A stretch of DNA of 64,000 nucleotides from Torymus aiolomorphi (lineage: Eukaryota; Arthropoda; Insecta; Hymenoptera; Torymidae), in the NCBI GenBank assembly GCA_036365515.1, contig CM070874.1, forward strand, positions 248,214,930-248,278,929. Direction: 5' to 3'. A program made the translations under genes and the position numbers. The notes beneath the pieces are model-generated. The model did no database searches and was not told the origin of the DNA. It saw nothing but the letters and a program-made list of their open reading frames with translations. Positions 31,201 through 41,897 of this stretch are shown one piece after another. Each line of letters opens with the position of its first letter. Position 1 is the first letter of the stretch.

Positions 31201-33282
31201 TTGTTTTCAAATCACAGGACAAAAAGGAGCATCACCAGGGCAACAATTTTCAGATAAGTATGAGTAATCTGAAAAGTTTTTGAGGAGACTCAACATATTT
31301 ATTTAAAAAAAAAAGAAATAGGTTCTTTGTGTGTTTTGTCTTTTTTTAGGATGTGGAAGTAGACAGACAACCTCATCTAATACCAAAGAGCAATTTCATT
31401 GAGATGCAATGGGAAGTTTATCGAAAAGAAGGGATAGTTTGGATTGTGGATATCAAGCCACTTAATTTATGCTAAATAATATTGAAGTTTCTTCAATGCA
31501 TGGTAAAATTAAAAATTCATAAATGCCTGTAGAAAAAGAATGAGCTCTGTCTTGGCCTTTAATCTTACATTGGAGATGTAAACCAAAAATAATGGAAATA
31601 TCGCAAAAACTGTGATATATTTAGGTAATAAAATTTTTTAAACTAATTCTTTTGAATCTTAATATTTAACATAATTTATGTATATTTTATTCATATAATT
31701 AATTGGATATTTTTTTTTGCAGCACAAAGAGCAGAAAATGCAAAAACATGTGAATATCGTACACATTTTTCCAGTTTTTAAAAATTAGAATGGCTGCAGC
31801 TTTTTTCTGGGGAGGCGGTATTAACTCTGCAGAGGTTCATGGTGTGATATTACCTACAACCTTTGCCATTTTCAAGAAAATTGGTGTTCCAGAACCCTGA
31901 GTCTCTCGTAGTGAATAGTGGTTTGCTTATTTATATAGTTGAAATTTTATATTGAAAACCGAAGAATTTTCAATTATATAGAATAGTAAATAGTACTGCA
32001 AAATCTTTTCACAGATAATCTTCATATGGACTATTTGTCAGATAAGTATAATTTTAAAAAATTGACAAAATCTAAATGCAAAGTATCAATGTCAACATTG
32101 ATTCTTTGTGGGTATATTTAAATTATTTTCAGGTGGTAAATCCAGAACAATAAGGTACTTTGATCCTCATTTTTATTAATTTTCAAGCGACACTTTTATA
32201 CTTGGAAATTAGAATATTTGCCAAGTAAATTTCATTGAGAAGTTTTGAACGTGTACAATTTTACCAGAACCGATCATTTATTTCTCATTTATAAAGGTAT
32301 GTGTACTTATTTAATAAAATTCTTAATGCTTGTATTATTAAAAATGCATATTTTTATAGGTACAGAAACAATTACAAATAAAATCTGGAATAATAAAATT
32401 ATAATACATTAGAAATTTTGTCGAAGTTTTCTTATTTCGGAATAACTATTATAAAATCGTAATTTCTTTGCGTAAAACTGGTTTTTACTATTTACAGGTT
32501 AATGAAAAGACATTGAATGGAACACAAAAAGTGTGTAGTTCTACTACTTTAACAGATTTATGAAGAGAAATTGTCTGACAAACAAAATTAATCTGCTTGC
32601 ATAGACAATAGTGGTTATCGTAAGCATTACTTAAGATAATCATATTTGGAGCTTTGTGTACCAAAAAAGGCCTAGGAGGTTATTTGGACAGTACTTCAAG
32701 TCATCAGTAGTGGTAGGAAAACACCTTTGCGGGTTAGATGGAAATCTGGATATCATAACTTGGAATAAGTCCTGATTAGTTATAGTACCATAGGGGTGCC
32801 TAGTTTAATGATTTATTAAACTTTAAAGTGTTGTAGCTTTTTTTTATGGGCTCGGCCGATATTCGTTTAGGTCTTAGTTTCAAGGATATGTTTTCACAAA
32901 TCAAGGAAAACAAAAAGGGAGAAAAAATTTTGTGGCGTAACATTTTTTTTTTGTCGATGAAGGTATATCAATAATCGACCAATCAGAGACTCTCAAAATA
33001 GGTCAAAAAATAAATACTACTACATTCTACAACTAAAATGCAAACTTTTTTCCAATCAATGTTCTATACAAAAAGTTTCAAGATTTTGAGTAAAAAAATG
33101 ACAAAAGTTGGGTTTTAACCAAAAATTGCAAAAAATAACAATTTTCAATGTTGCATATCTTTTTTATTTATGCAAATATCGATCTAAAATTTTAGGAACA
33201 TGTTTTTTTTATAAAAAACTAAAAGTAAAAAAATTTGAGCGATTTTAAAATTTTGAGTTGCTCACTTCACATGAAACATCCC
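28106..33282. mobile_element. Giant palindrome, ~2.25 kb arms
   Basis: The sequence 28,106-30,328 is repeated in inverted orientation at 31,057-33,282 over its full length, with the same order of all recognisable blocks: the GGAATGTTTCATGTGAAGTG end, the CATCGACAAAA block, AAAGGCCTAGGAGG, the GGCGGTATTAACTCTGCAG block and the CACCTGTCAGCTGTCAGTG inner block. Differences are scattered single bases and small indels, only a few percent by eye. No arm carries a recognisable protein. Ends lie in (TA)n DNA, so a TA target is plausible. It may be a long-TIR non-autonomous DNA transposon or an inverted dimer of a 2.25 kb element. Confidence 0.85.
30329..31056. mobile_element. Element at the centre of the palindrome, TA-flanked
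   Basis: The ends GGGTGCGATCCCATGCGTT and, on the complement, GGGTGCGCTCCCATGTGTT are short terminal inverted repeats flanked by TA (30,327-30,328 and 31,057-31,058). Inside, a second hairpin pairs 30,442-30,496 with 30,607-30,660 (GGAGTACTTTTTTTTAGCGG). No gene is present; the 60-80-codon frames are chance. It looks like a 728 bp MITE sitting exactly in the middle of the large palindrome. Confidence 0.6.
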
Positions 33283-33413
33283 ATATATATATACACGCTG
33301 ACCCATTTTAATCGCCGCACCCGGATTTTTGGGAACCTAAGCCAGATAGAGAAAAATGGTTCAGACAAAAGTTATAGGGGTCGAAGGGGGCTACATAATG
33401 GCGCTAATGTTTT

Positions 33414-33574
33414 TGACCTTGAACTTGACCTTTGAGGTTATTTCAAGGTCAAAGTGGTTTTTTCATATGGAAACATCTAGTTTTGACCCCGGATTCGGAA
33501 AGAGCGGGAAATTTTACGTTCAAAATCATATTGAGAAATTTTTTTAAGGTCATTTCAAGGTCAAATCTAGGTCA
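33414..33574. promoter_or_regulatory. Cluster of AGGTCA half-sites in the TIR
   Basis: AGGTCA or its complement TGACCT occurs at 33,414, 33,426, 33,446, 33,547, 33,558 and 33,569 within 161 bp. Several have the extended form TCAAGGTCA recognised by monomeric nuclear receptors such as FTZ-F1 and ERR. The same cluster is present in the other three arms of copies A and B (for example 14,020-14,175 and 17,150-17,310). Whether a host factor or the transposase uses them is unknown. Confidence 0.45.
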
Positions 33575-34146
33575 AACTCAGAAAAGTCCGTTTAAAATCG
33601 TTTTTTTCCATGAACCACAGGCTAAGCTGGTTCAAATTGATCGTAGGCTTAATAGAGGAACCCACACACCCCAAACCTATACACCGAAAACTTGCACATC
33701 CTAGTAAACGAAATTCAAACTCGCACATCCTAACCCCATACACTTCATGCCCTTACATGCTGAATTGTTACACCCCGGTCCCACAACTATACCCCACACC
33801 CCCCAGCCCCACACATCCCTAATGCATGCTAATCCCATACACCCCAAACCCGCACATCCTGAACCCTGCAAAATTGTTCTCAAGGGCAAAATGATTTTTT
33901 AACGGAAACTTTAAGATCGTTGAAGCTTCTGTTATAAATGTATTAACCTTACTTTTTGCGCTACCCAGAAACAACGACGTGGATGTAGTAAGGATTGTTT
34001 CCTTTGGGGTGCTTAATTAAAGTGAGTCCCCTTGCCTCTCACTGGTCGGGGTGCTTGATTATAGTGAGTCCCCTTGCCTCTCACTGTTCGAGGTGCTTGA
34101 TTATAGTGAGTCCCCTCGGCTCTCACTAATGTAAATAAATTTTTAT

Positions 34147-34580
34147 TTAACTTCGAAGCAAGTGCTCGAAATGACGACCATTTGCTTCAAGGCACATAGT
34201 CAATCGCCTTTGAAAATGGCGAACTGTGTTCTGCAAAGTTTGTTTCGGAATGGCAGCGCATGCTCGACGAATCCTATCCTGCATATCTGCTCTTGTAGTG
34301 GGTTGTTGCTCCAAAACTGCATTTTTTAAATACCCCCATAAATAGAAATCTGGTGATGTAAGATCGGGTGAGCAAGCAGGCCAGTTAACTGGACCTCCTC
34401 GACCTATCCATCTGTTACCATAGTGCTGATTCAAAAAAGCCCTTACAATTCGAGCGAAATAAGGTGCTGCGCCGTCCTGCTGGAGCCAAATTCTTCGTCG
34501 CGTTTCTAAATCAACATCTTCCATCAATCCAAGTAGTTCATCTCTTATTAGCGTCAAATAGGTATGTTGATTTACATTAA
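34147..34580 (-). pseudogene. DUF4817-type transposase, C-terminal part (copy B)
   Basis: The frame runs NVNQHTYLTLIRDELLGLME, WLQQDGAAPYFARIVRAFLN, GGPVNWPACSPDLTSPDFYL and ends HFQRRLTMCLEA, with no internal stop. It holds the second and third catalytic aspartates but lacks the DUF4817 domain and the first aspartate, so it cannot act alone. It is nearly identical to the 3' part of the copy A gene but without that copy's two stop codons. It therefore represents a different, better preserved lineage. Confidence 0.88.
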
Positions 34581-35363
34581 GAGTACAGTAAGAGGCAAGG
34601 GGACTCACTTTAATCAAGCACCCCGAACAGTGAGAGGCAAGGGGACTCACTTTAATTAAGCATCCCAAAGGAAACAATCCTTACTATGTCCACGTCGTTG
34701 TTTCTGGGTAGCGCAAAAAGTAAGGTTAATACATTTATAACAGAAGCTTCAACGATCCTAAAGTTTCCGTTAAAAAATCATTTTGCCCTTGAGAACAATT
34801 TTTCAGGGTTCAGGATGTGTGGGTTTGGGGTTTATGGGATTAGCATGCGTGGGGTAGGGATGTGTGGGACTGGGGGGTGTGGGGTATGGTTGTGGGACCG
34901 GGGTGTAACAGTTCAGCATGTGAGGGCATGAAGTGTATGGGGTTAGGATGTGCGAGTTTGAGTTTTGTTTACTAGGATGTGTAAGTTTTGGGTTTCTCTA
35001 TTAAGCTTACGATCGATTTGAACCAGCTTAGCCTGTCGTTCATGGAGAAAAACGATTTTAAACTGACTTTTCTGAGTTTGACCTACATTTGACCTTGAAA
35101 TGACCTTGGAGAAAATTTCTCAATATGATTTTGAACGTAAAATTTCTCGCTGTTTCCGAATTCGGGATCAAAACTAGGTGTTTCCATATGAAAATCCACT
35201 TTGACCTTGAAATAACCTCAAAGGTCAAGTTCAAGGTCAAAGACGTTAGCGCCATTATGTGGCCCCCTTTGACCCCTATAACTTTTGTCTCAACCATTTT
35301 TCTCTATCTGGCTTAGGTTCTGAGAAATCCGGGTGCGGCGATTAAAATGGGTCACCGTGTATA

Positions 35364-35591
35364 TACACTTATCGGGATTTATGTATCCCAAGACTGTATA
35401 TTAGTACCTACAGCCCAGAGTTCCCTATGGCAAGTGACTAAAGAAATAATGGATTGTGGGGTTATAGACTCTAGGTCGGGCCGCATAAACCCCTATATTT
35501 AGAAATATTATGAAGCCCGGGCTGCATAATCAAAATCGGGCTCGATAAACCCCTGTGTATAAAAAAACGGGCTTTATAAACCCCTTTCGAG

Positions 35592-35594
<3 letters not shown>
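35364..35594. mobile_element. ~230 bp MITE with GGGGTTTAT motifs, copy 2 (inverted)
   Basis: This is the inverted counterpart of 24,443-24,676, sharing the TACACTTATCGGG end, GTATATTAGTACCTAC, GACTCTAGGTCGGGCC and CCCGGGCTGCATAATC-type blocks. It is followed at once by a long (TA)n run. Confidence 0.8.

Positions 35595-35675
<81 letters not shown>
35595..35675. repeat. (TA)n microsatellite
   Basis: About 40 TA units in a row between the MITE and the start of the gypsy LTR. Confidence 0.95.
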
Positions 35676-35678
<3 letters not shown>

Positions 35679-36338
35679 GACGGAGTCACATGTAGTCGCC
35701 TGCTCAGCATCCGCGAGGCGCGAGCACATGTCTGCTGCGCGTCGCCATGTTATCGAGCAGGCAACGAGGAGGCCGAGCAGGCGACACACGCACTCACGCA
35801 CACGCACACACTAACGTGCGCCGAGTCGAGCGGTTAGAAGAGCGCGGGCACTAGTCACGAGAGCTGGGGGAAGAGGGTCGCGGAGAGCGACGATAAGAGC
35901 CGACACGGAGAGTGAGAGAGGGCGTGGGGTGAACGAGAGCGCGGCCGGAAATGAGCGTCGCGTACCGGCGCGTGCGTGTGGAGAGAGTGGGACCGCAGAG
36001 CGGTGAGGTAGGACCGCGACGATACTACAGCGCTCGCACACGTGTGAGAGGGTAGTGGCAGCGGGCGCGGGCGGGAGGGTGGAGAGACTCGAAGAGTGAG
36101 TGCGTTCGGAGAGCACGCGCGTAATTAAGGCGCGATCTTAGTATCGCGCGTTAGCGACCGCGTCAGGGACCCTCAGGGGCAGTACACGCGTAACAGCACC
36201 TAGCGGGCGGAACAGTAGGAACTCCGATCATAAATCGAGTCATCGCGTGACGAAACGGGGTGAAGGGGTCGAGGTCTAGAGTGCGCGCGCACAAAACGGG
36301 CCAATGAGGTATCGTGAATACGAATCGAGTTACGTGGT

Positions 36339-36356
36339 GGGGGGGGGGGGGGGGGG
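36339..36356. repeat. Run of 18 G
   Basis: Eighteen consecutive G residues interrupt the CpG-rich LTR. Such runs are prone to length error in sequencing and could form a G-quadruplex. Confidence 0.9.
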
Positions 36357-37026
36357 TAAGGAAAACGATTGCGCATGCGCACGAGGTAAGAAGGGAGAAA
36401 AGGGGCCAATCACTGATATCTACGAGTCACAAAAGGATCAAAAGCGTGGTGATGAGCTGGAGCAGGTTGGAGCGTCCGCTCTCTCTAATTCTGACTAGTT
36501 AAGCAGTAAGTTGCCTAGACTTTAGAAGTAGAATGTCCGAGGAAACACCAGTGTTGAAGTAAGTTAGAGAAGGTTTGGGTGGTGACTGTTGGGGGATCGT
36601 GTGGTGTCGATGGATCGAGTTCTTCTTTATTTCAGAGTGCGTAGAGTGGATCATCCCTGGAGTTTCGAGGTTTATTTGGTGCTGCAATCATTGGGAATCC
36701 TGGCCATTCCAGTCATCGATCGAGAGTAGTTATTCGAGCGTCCATTTTGTGTTGTTCTAGGTCAACTACCATCCCAGGAGATGAGAGGAAGGCTCCCATG
36801 GCAGTTGCTGCCTATCGTTAGAGTTTAATAAACTTAGTTAATTTCAGTCTCGGTATTCTTATTAGCGCGTGTAATTTATATGTGTTGTGTCTGTTCTCAC
36901 CTTCTCCCAACGCGTTTTCAGGGTGATAACATAGCGTTTGTAAGTCGTCGTAGATTTTTGTGTCGGAGTTTAGCGTGGTTGCGCACTTCGTTCGAACCAC
37001 CCGAGAGAGTTAAGAGTCAACAGCCG

Positions 37027-37735
37027 CACAGTGGGGCTTTTTGACATTTTTTTTCTCAAAATTGATAGCTTCGCTTGGAATGACCGAATCTGGATCGTTC
37101 AGTTCTTAAAATTTAGGGTTTTTTCCGTAGATTGGAGGAAAACTATCATCAATAGTGGCAGAAATCTTCCCGAGTTGGAAAATCAGCCTAAAAACTTTTT
37201 ACAATTGTTCCATTTTAAAATGTGATATCTCCGCTTGGAATAACGAATCTGGACCGTTCAGGTCTTAAAATTTAGGGTTTTTTTCGTAGATTGGAGAAAA
37301 ACTATCATCGATAGTGGCCAATAACTTCCCGAGTTGGTAAATCAGCCTAAAAGAGCTATTTTTACGATTTTTCCACTTTAAAATGTGATATCTCCGCTTG
37401 CAATGAACAAAGCTGGACCGTTTTGGTCTTGAAATGTCAGGTTTTTTCTGTAGATTAGAGGAAAACTATCTTTGGTAGTGGAAAAAACTTTCTGTGCACA
37501 CGTTTTGATTCGTCAATTCCAAGCGAAGATATCACATTTTAAAGTGGAGAAATCGTAAAAATATCTCTTTTAGGTCGATTTTCCGACTCGGAAAGTTGTC
37601 AGCTACTATCAATGATAATTTTCCTCTAATCTACGGAAAAAAATCCTAAATTTTAAGACCTGAACGGTCCAGATTCGTTCATTCCAAGCGGAGCTATTAA
37701 TTTTGAGAAAAAAAATAGCAAGAAGCCCCACTTTG
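37027..37735. mobile_element. Foldback element inside the gypsy LTR, 5 bp duplication
   Basis: It is flanked by AGCCG at 37,022-37,026 and 37,736-37,740. Ends are CACAGTGGGGCTTTTTG and, on the complement, CAAAGTGGGGCTTCTTG. The interior contains three direct copies (near 37,060, 37,215 and 37,385) of a unit with TCCGCTTGGAAT, CTGGACCGTTCAGGTCTTAA and TAGATTGGAGGAAAACTATC, then one copy inverted at the right end. The repeats show no coding potential. Confidence 0.8.
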
Positions 37736-37832
37736 AGCCGTGAAGAGTAAGTGACGTGGCGTAGTGATTGGTAAGAGAACTCAGGACAATCCTGACCCTT
37801 AGGAGTAGGGTAATCAAACAGTACGTTACAAA

Positions 37833-37843
37833 TGGCGCCCCAC
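37833..37843 (+). other. Primer-binding site of the gypsy element
   Basis: TGGCGCCCCAC begins two bases after the LTR end. The TGGCGCC start is the usual complement to a tRNA 3' end in Ty3/gypsy elements. The tRNA identity was not determined. Confidence 0.65.
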
Positions 37844-39688
37844 TAAACACATAGTGAACTGCAAACCATAAACGCTGAAGGCTCGAGGTAAATTTGTGGA
37901 GAGGTGGTGGCCGAGTATATGTGTTGAACGCAAATTCTCCTTGGTGGAGGAACGAGAATCGAGGAAATTAGGCACAAAGAAATAGACATGGGAGCGTGGG
38001 TCAAGTTTGAATTTTCATTTTCAGATCAACCGTTATTGCTAATAGGGTAAATTTGATAGAAGAGTTATCCTTCCTTCTGGTACTAATTAGCATTCTACAA
38101 CACGTAGGCGCTACGTTAAACACAAGGCTACGAAGTGGTTAAGCCGTGGATCGAGATTGTCTTTTCCAGGTGAACCTTCCCAGTGCGAATTGTGTTGCAA
38201 GATAGTGGGTCGAATTTTATTTCTTTTCCCTTGTTTTAGATTTATCTTTGAAACCCTTGGTATAGCATTATAAATTGTCGGTGTCGAAGAATTTTTCTCT
38301 TTTTTAGCTAATACACTATATTAAGCATTCCCCTATACGCTTTGGAATAAGTGTAGTACGGGTTTGGGTCGAGACGTATTTTCTCTAAGGAGATTTTGAT
38401 CAAATTCTGAAGGCACGTACAAGTGGGTGAAAAGAATTTTGGGTCGAGTTATCACTTGTATTTACAAGTTCGAGGATTTTTTCTTTCGTGGTTGCGAGGT
38501 CAGAACCTGACAACAGGCAACTACAAACAAGGGTCGAGTATTCTTCCGTTATTCATCTTCCTTCCTGCGTCTCCTGATAAAGCACACGGACATAATAGCA
38601 GCGAAGATAACGAAAAAACTGGATCTGTACCAGACCAGGATGAGAGAACTCACTTGCAACTGAGAATATAGGGCCAGGTTTCGCGATGTGATGAGGAAGT
38701 CGAGTGAAGAAGTCGAGGACAACCTAAAAGAATTGAACCTCAACCATCACGGTAGCCACCGAGCGAAAGCAGAAAGATTATTTCGGGCTTGCTTGCGGGT
38801 GATTGGGGTGACAGAAGTGCCGTGGTTTCCAGAGACTGATGAGGCCAACGGAAGTACCTACAGAGGACGAACTAGTGATGGGCTTCAGCGATCACAACCA
38901 AGAATACAATTCGGAGGAGGAGAATGCGCTATCTCGGAGACAAGAAAACGCACGCATCGGGGACGCCCTTCTACCTATCACAGAACCGGATACTGAACCT
39001 AACATGACCCAACGGCCTCCGGATAACATGGCTGCACAAGCCATGGCGATGATACCAGAAACACAGGGTCCTCCTGGATCCATCAACGATGGAACGGTCC
39101 CCAGGGTCACTGTCAGCACCGAACAGAACATAAACTCGAGGCGGGGGCAAACTACGAGGTTGCGAAATCCAGTGGACAGTCTATACTTGATGCCACCGCA
39201 ACCATATCACAACGCGTTGGTGACTAAGGCGAGATGAGACATACCTAACTCACAACCGCCACCAACAGACCCGCTGTGTCTTCGACTACAGTCGAGAAAC
39301 GATGAATCATGCCATACTTCGAGGATCAAATAGCTTGGAGACAGGTCGAGATATACGCAAGATTTCGCGGGCCCCACAGAGAGGGCGGTCTTCGACGAGG
39401 AGAATGAATCGAGGGATGGGCGATTTATAAGGGCTAATAAATGGACCTTAACTCGCTCTACCCCCCGGCGGCATAGAAAGATAGTACTCCCAGAAAGCTC
39501 GAGTTCTGATACAGGGGAAGATATTCTGCCACTGTCCTGAGCCCGCAAAGCGACGATTCGAGAGGAAGGTATGTGACCCCTCGCAATCGACGAAGTCGAG
39601 GTGATGATTCGCATGCGAGGCAGAAGAGGTCGCGGCGAGAAAAAACTACCATGAAGGCTCACCGACAATTCGAGACAACAGCCTTCAC
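37844..39688 (+). pseudogene. Gypsy leader and gag N-terminal region
   Basis: No strong domain is visible in the first kilobase. From 38,839 to 39,237 an acidic, proline- and glutamine-rich, probably disordered segment is open (SDHNQEYNSEEENALSRRQ, PPDNMAAQAMAMIPETQGPP). This is typical of the variable N-terminal part of gypsy Gag. After the stop at 39,235 further Ser/Arg-rich sequence continues to the capsid frame in other frames, so the region has suffered stops or frameshifts. Confidence 0.5.
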
Positions 39689-40216
39689 GTGATAAAAACC
39701 CTGAAGGGCTGGGGCTTAAAGTACTCAGGTGATGACAAAGACTCACCAGATCAGTTTTTGTCACATCTGAAGGCATGCAAACACGCTACGGGGGTCCGTG
39801 ATGAACAGCTGTTGCCATGTTTTGCGAGGGTGCTCACCAAGGAGGCAGGCGACTGCTACGATGTATACCAAGACGATATGGAGCTGTGGGACTTCGCGAT
39901 GTTCGAGAAGGTCTTCAAACGCCAATTTATTGGCGAATTGCCCGGAGATGACGTCATGGAGGAATTGAGGGCATGCTACCAAGGATTGAAGGAGAAGGTG
40001 TCCCCATTCCTAACCAAATTTCGAAGGATCATCGTCCACCTAAAAAGGCCACCTTTGGTGATAGGACAACTGAACTTGGCATTCCCCGACTTGCGACGGG
40101 AATATCAGGATTACTTATGGGGTAAGAAGTTGGACAGTTTCGAGGCAATCGAGAAATTCGGAAGGGAATTCGAGAGACGTGAGGCAATAAAGGTGAGGTA
40201 TCATTGTCCACCCCGT
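39689..40216 (+). pseudogene. Gypsy Gag capsid domain
   Basis: The 176-codon frame encodes a retrotransposon Gag/capsid domain: GLKYSGDDKDSPDQFLSHLK, LLPCFARVLTKEAGDCYDVY, FEKVFKRQFIGELPGDDVME, and SPFLTKFRRIIVHL. This is the helical assembly domain that forms the particle shell. The frame is open here but is cut after CPPR by an insertion of about 370 bp before the nucleocapsid part. It is therefore a capsid fragment of a dead copy. Confidence 0.85.
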
Positions 40217-40592
40217 TGAGACTGTAGTAGATAATAAAACTCGTGTGAGGTAGTTCCATAATATAGTTTATTAATTCATAAGTACAACATACATAGGTAG
40301 CTACGTGAGTGCTCGTTTACACGTGATTACTCGCTTACGCACGCATACGATTACCGGACTACACTGCCGCCGTAAGCAAGAAGGTCTGTAACTTCAAAAT
40401 TTCACTTTCACTGCAATTTCGATATGACGCCTGAAAGTATGTCGTTTTCTATTAAATGAACGATTTTTATGAGAGTAAATATTTTTGAAGTTACAGACCT
40501 TCCTGCTTACGGCGGCAGTACAGGCACCTATGCGACACATACGCACATGCCGTTATCTAACTTACCTGCCGATCTTTACTTTAGTACATTAC
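40217..40592. other. Insertion between Gag capsid and nucleocapsid parts
   Basis: Unrelated AT-richer sequence with AATAAA near its left end separates the two halves of gag. It contains the 157 bp hairpin MITE at 40,363-40,519. It may be another LTR-like or MITE insertion; exact borders could not be fixed. Confidence 0.45.
40363..40519. mobile_element. 157 bp hairpin MITE
   Basis: ACTGCCGCCGTAAGCAAGAA and the complement of the right end (ACTGCCGCCGTAAGCAGGAA) form near-perfect terminal inverted repeats that continue through GGTCTGTAACTTCAAAA. The short interior has no gene. Flanks both read AC, so the duplication is at most two or three bases. Confidence 0.8.
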
Positions 40593-41204
40593 AGAGACAA
40601 ATCGAGCATTCCAGGTACGACCTATGGTGGGTTACACCGTAGTGCCCATAAGGTAGCGGCTGCAAGAGAATCATTCAGCGAGGACAGCTGTCAATCGGAG
40701 AAAGGGAGGAAGAACAAGAAGAACAAAACGGGATGGACGAAAGCTACCACAGCGGACTTGGCGGCTGTGAACAGCTCAGGGCCGCCCGAGCCGTACAACG
40801 TACAATGGAAAGGGGGCAAGAGGCGCCTCTACCCAAGGAGTTCGTGGGCCAGCGAACACACCAGCAGGGGCAAGGGCTCCAGGCGGCGAGGTACCGAAGC
40901 AGAATGCTCTTGTCAGCTAACGGGCCCCGTATTCGCTACCAACGAGTGGCATACCGCTGGTGGCTGGAGGTTCGAACTTCGTAGGTCCCTGCTTTGTATG
41001 TCAGCTTGTGGGTCATCGTGCGGCAGATTGCCCGAAACGACTGTGCTACTCGTGCATGCAGAAGGGCCACTTCGCCTGCGATTGCCCTGCACGACGAGCG
41101 TTGCAGTGTGAATGGTGCGGCAAGGAGGGGGTGACGATAAGAGAGTGCCCTAGCTGCCGAAAGATTATCACAGCTTTGGAAAACGATGCCGCCAGGACGC
41201 ATTA
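40593..41204 (+). pseudogene. Gypsy Gag nucleocapsid with three zinc knuckles
   Basis: After a basic linker (SEKGRKNKKNKTGWTKATT), a separate frame from 40,960 to 41,204 encodes three CCHC-like knuckles in a row: CFVCQLVGHRAADCP, CYSCMQKGHFACDCP and CEWCGKEGVTIRECP. The third lacks the histidine, which is common for a degenerate last knuckle. Such knuckles bind the element's RNA. The frame of the linker differs from that of the knuckles, so at least one frameshift has occurred. Confidence 0.85.
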
Positions 41205-41309
41205 GACGGCCCTGTGTCCTGCGCAGGAGCCACCGTTCGAAGCGCAGAGGAAGAGCCAACGTTAGACGTCAACGACGCTAAGTGGTGGTCGAGTGGGGGG
41301 GGGGGGTTC

Positions 41310-41560
41310 GAGGAGAGAGATGAAACCTTCTGTAACGGTTTCGAGTAAGAGTGAGCCTTGTGTTACGGCTCGAGTAGAGATGAAACCTTGTGTAACGGTG
41401 TAACGGTGCCTTGTGTGGCATGTCTAAATAGTCAGGAGTCTTGCGTGACAGTTTCAAGTTATCAGATTGAGCATTGTGTTACGGCTCGAGTAGTGAGGAG
41501 CGGTCTTGTGTGACGGCCTCGAGTAAGAGGGAGCTTTGTGTTACGGCTCGAGTGGAAAAG
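41310..41560 (+). repeat. Degenerate ~35 bp repeats in the gag-pol region
   Basis: Variants of CTTGTGTTACGGCTCGAGTA recur about seven times. In the frame of the following segment they read as repeated LCVTARVE-like peptides. The block lies between the zinc knuckles and protease and looks like a locally amplified coding repeat. Confidence 0.7.
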
Positions 41561-41897
41561 GACGGAGTGGATACAGCAGAACCGGACAAAAAGAAATTTC
41601 GGATAAGCTGGCAGCCTTCTAGCAGCGAAGATGGCGGCGACTCCGAGAGTGAGAGATATGAAGAACCATGGAATAGCAACAAGATGGTACTGGAGTTGTC
41701 TCTAGAAGACTGGAGCGTCCCGAATACAGAAGAAAAAAAAGACCATGTTATGTTACTGCAGATTTAACAAGCGGTCGACATTATGCCGGGAGATGTAGCC
41801 GAGTCGGAGATTGCAGTAGAGCCTCCATAAGAAAATACCCCAACATCCAACGGGAAAAGGGCTTCCGTGGTCGAGGGCAAGTATCCGAGATCTAAGT
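41474..41897 (+). pseudogene. Gypsy Gag-Pol linker
   Basis: An acidic, serine-rich open stretch (SSSEDGGDSESERYEEP) follows the repeats and ends at a stop at 41,765. It links the nucleocapsid to protease in position but shows no fold that I recognise. Confidence 0.45.

Larger units (their letters stand above)
33294..35359 (-). mobile_element. Long-TIR DUF4817-type transposon, internally deleted (copy B)
   Basis: The element is 2,066 bp, flanked by TA at 33,292-33,293 and 35,360-35,361, with ends CACGCTGACC and GGTCACCGTG. Its inverted repeats run for more than 700 bp and match copy A (13,895-17,422) block by block. Only the C-terminal part of the transposase remains, on the minus strand; the N-terminal half and the rest of the interior are deleted. 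Confidence 0.88.
35676..37830 (+). repeat. 5' LTR of the gypsy element
   Basis: It begins TGTGACGGAGTCAC and ends GTACGTTACA (TG...CA, with TGTGAC/GTTACA imperfectly inverted), directly followed by a primer-binding site. It is 2,155 bp long including a 709 bp foldback and its 5 bp duplication, so about 1.44 kb originally. The left part is CpG-rich. No second LTR remains for comparison, so the start is inferred from the motif and the end from the primer-binding site. Confidence 0.7.

Noticed and set aside
35676..37830. Ordinary CpG-island promoter of a host gene
   Set aside because: TGT...ACA ends and an immediately following TGGCGCCCCAC primer-binding site and Gag identify it as an LTR.
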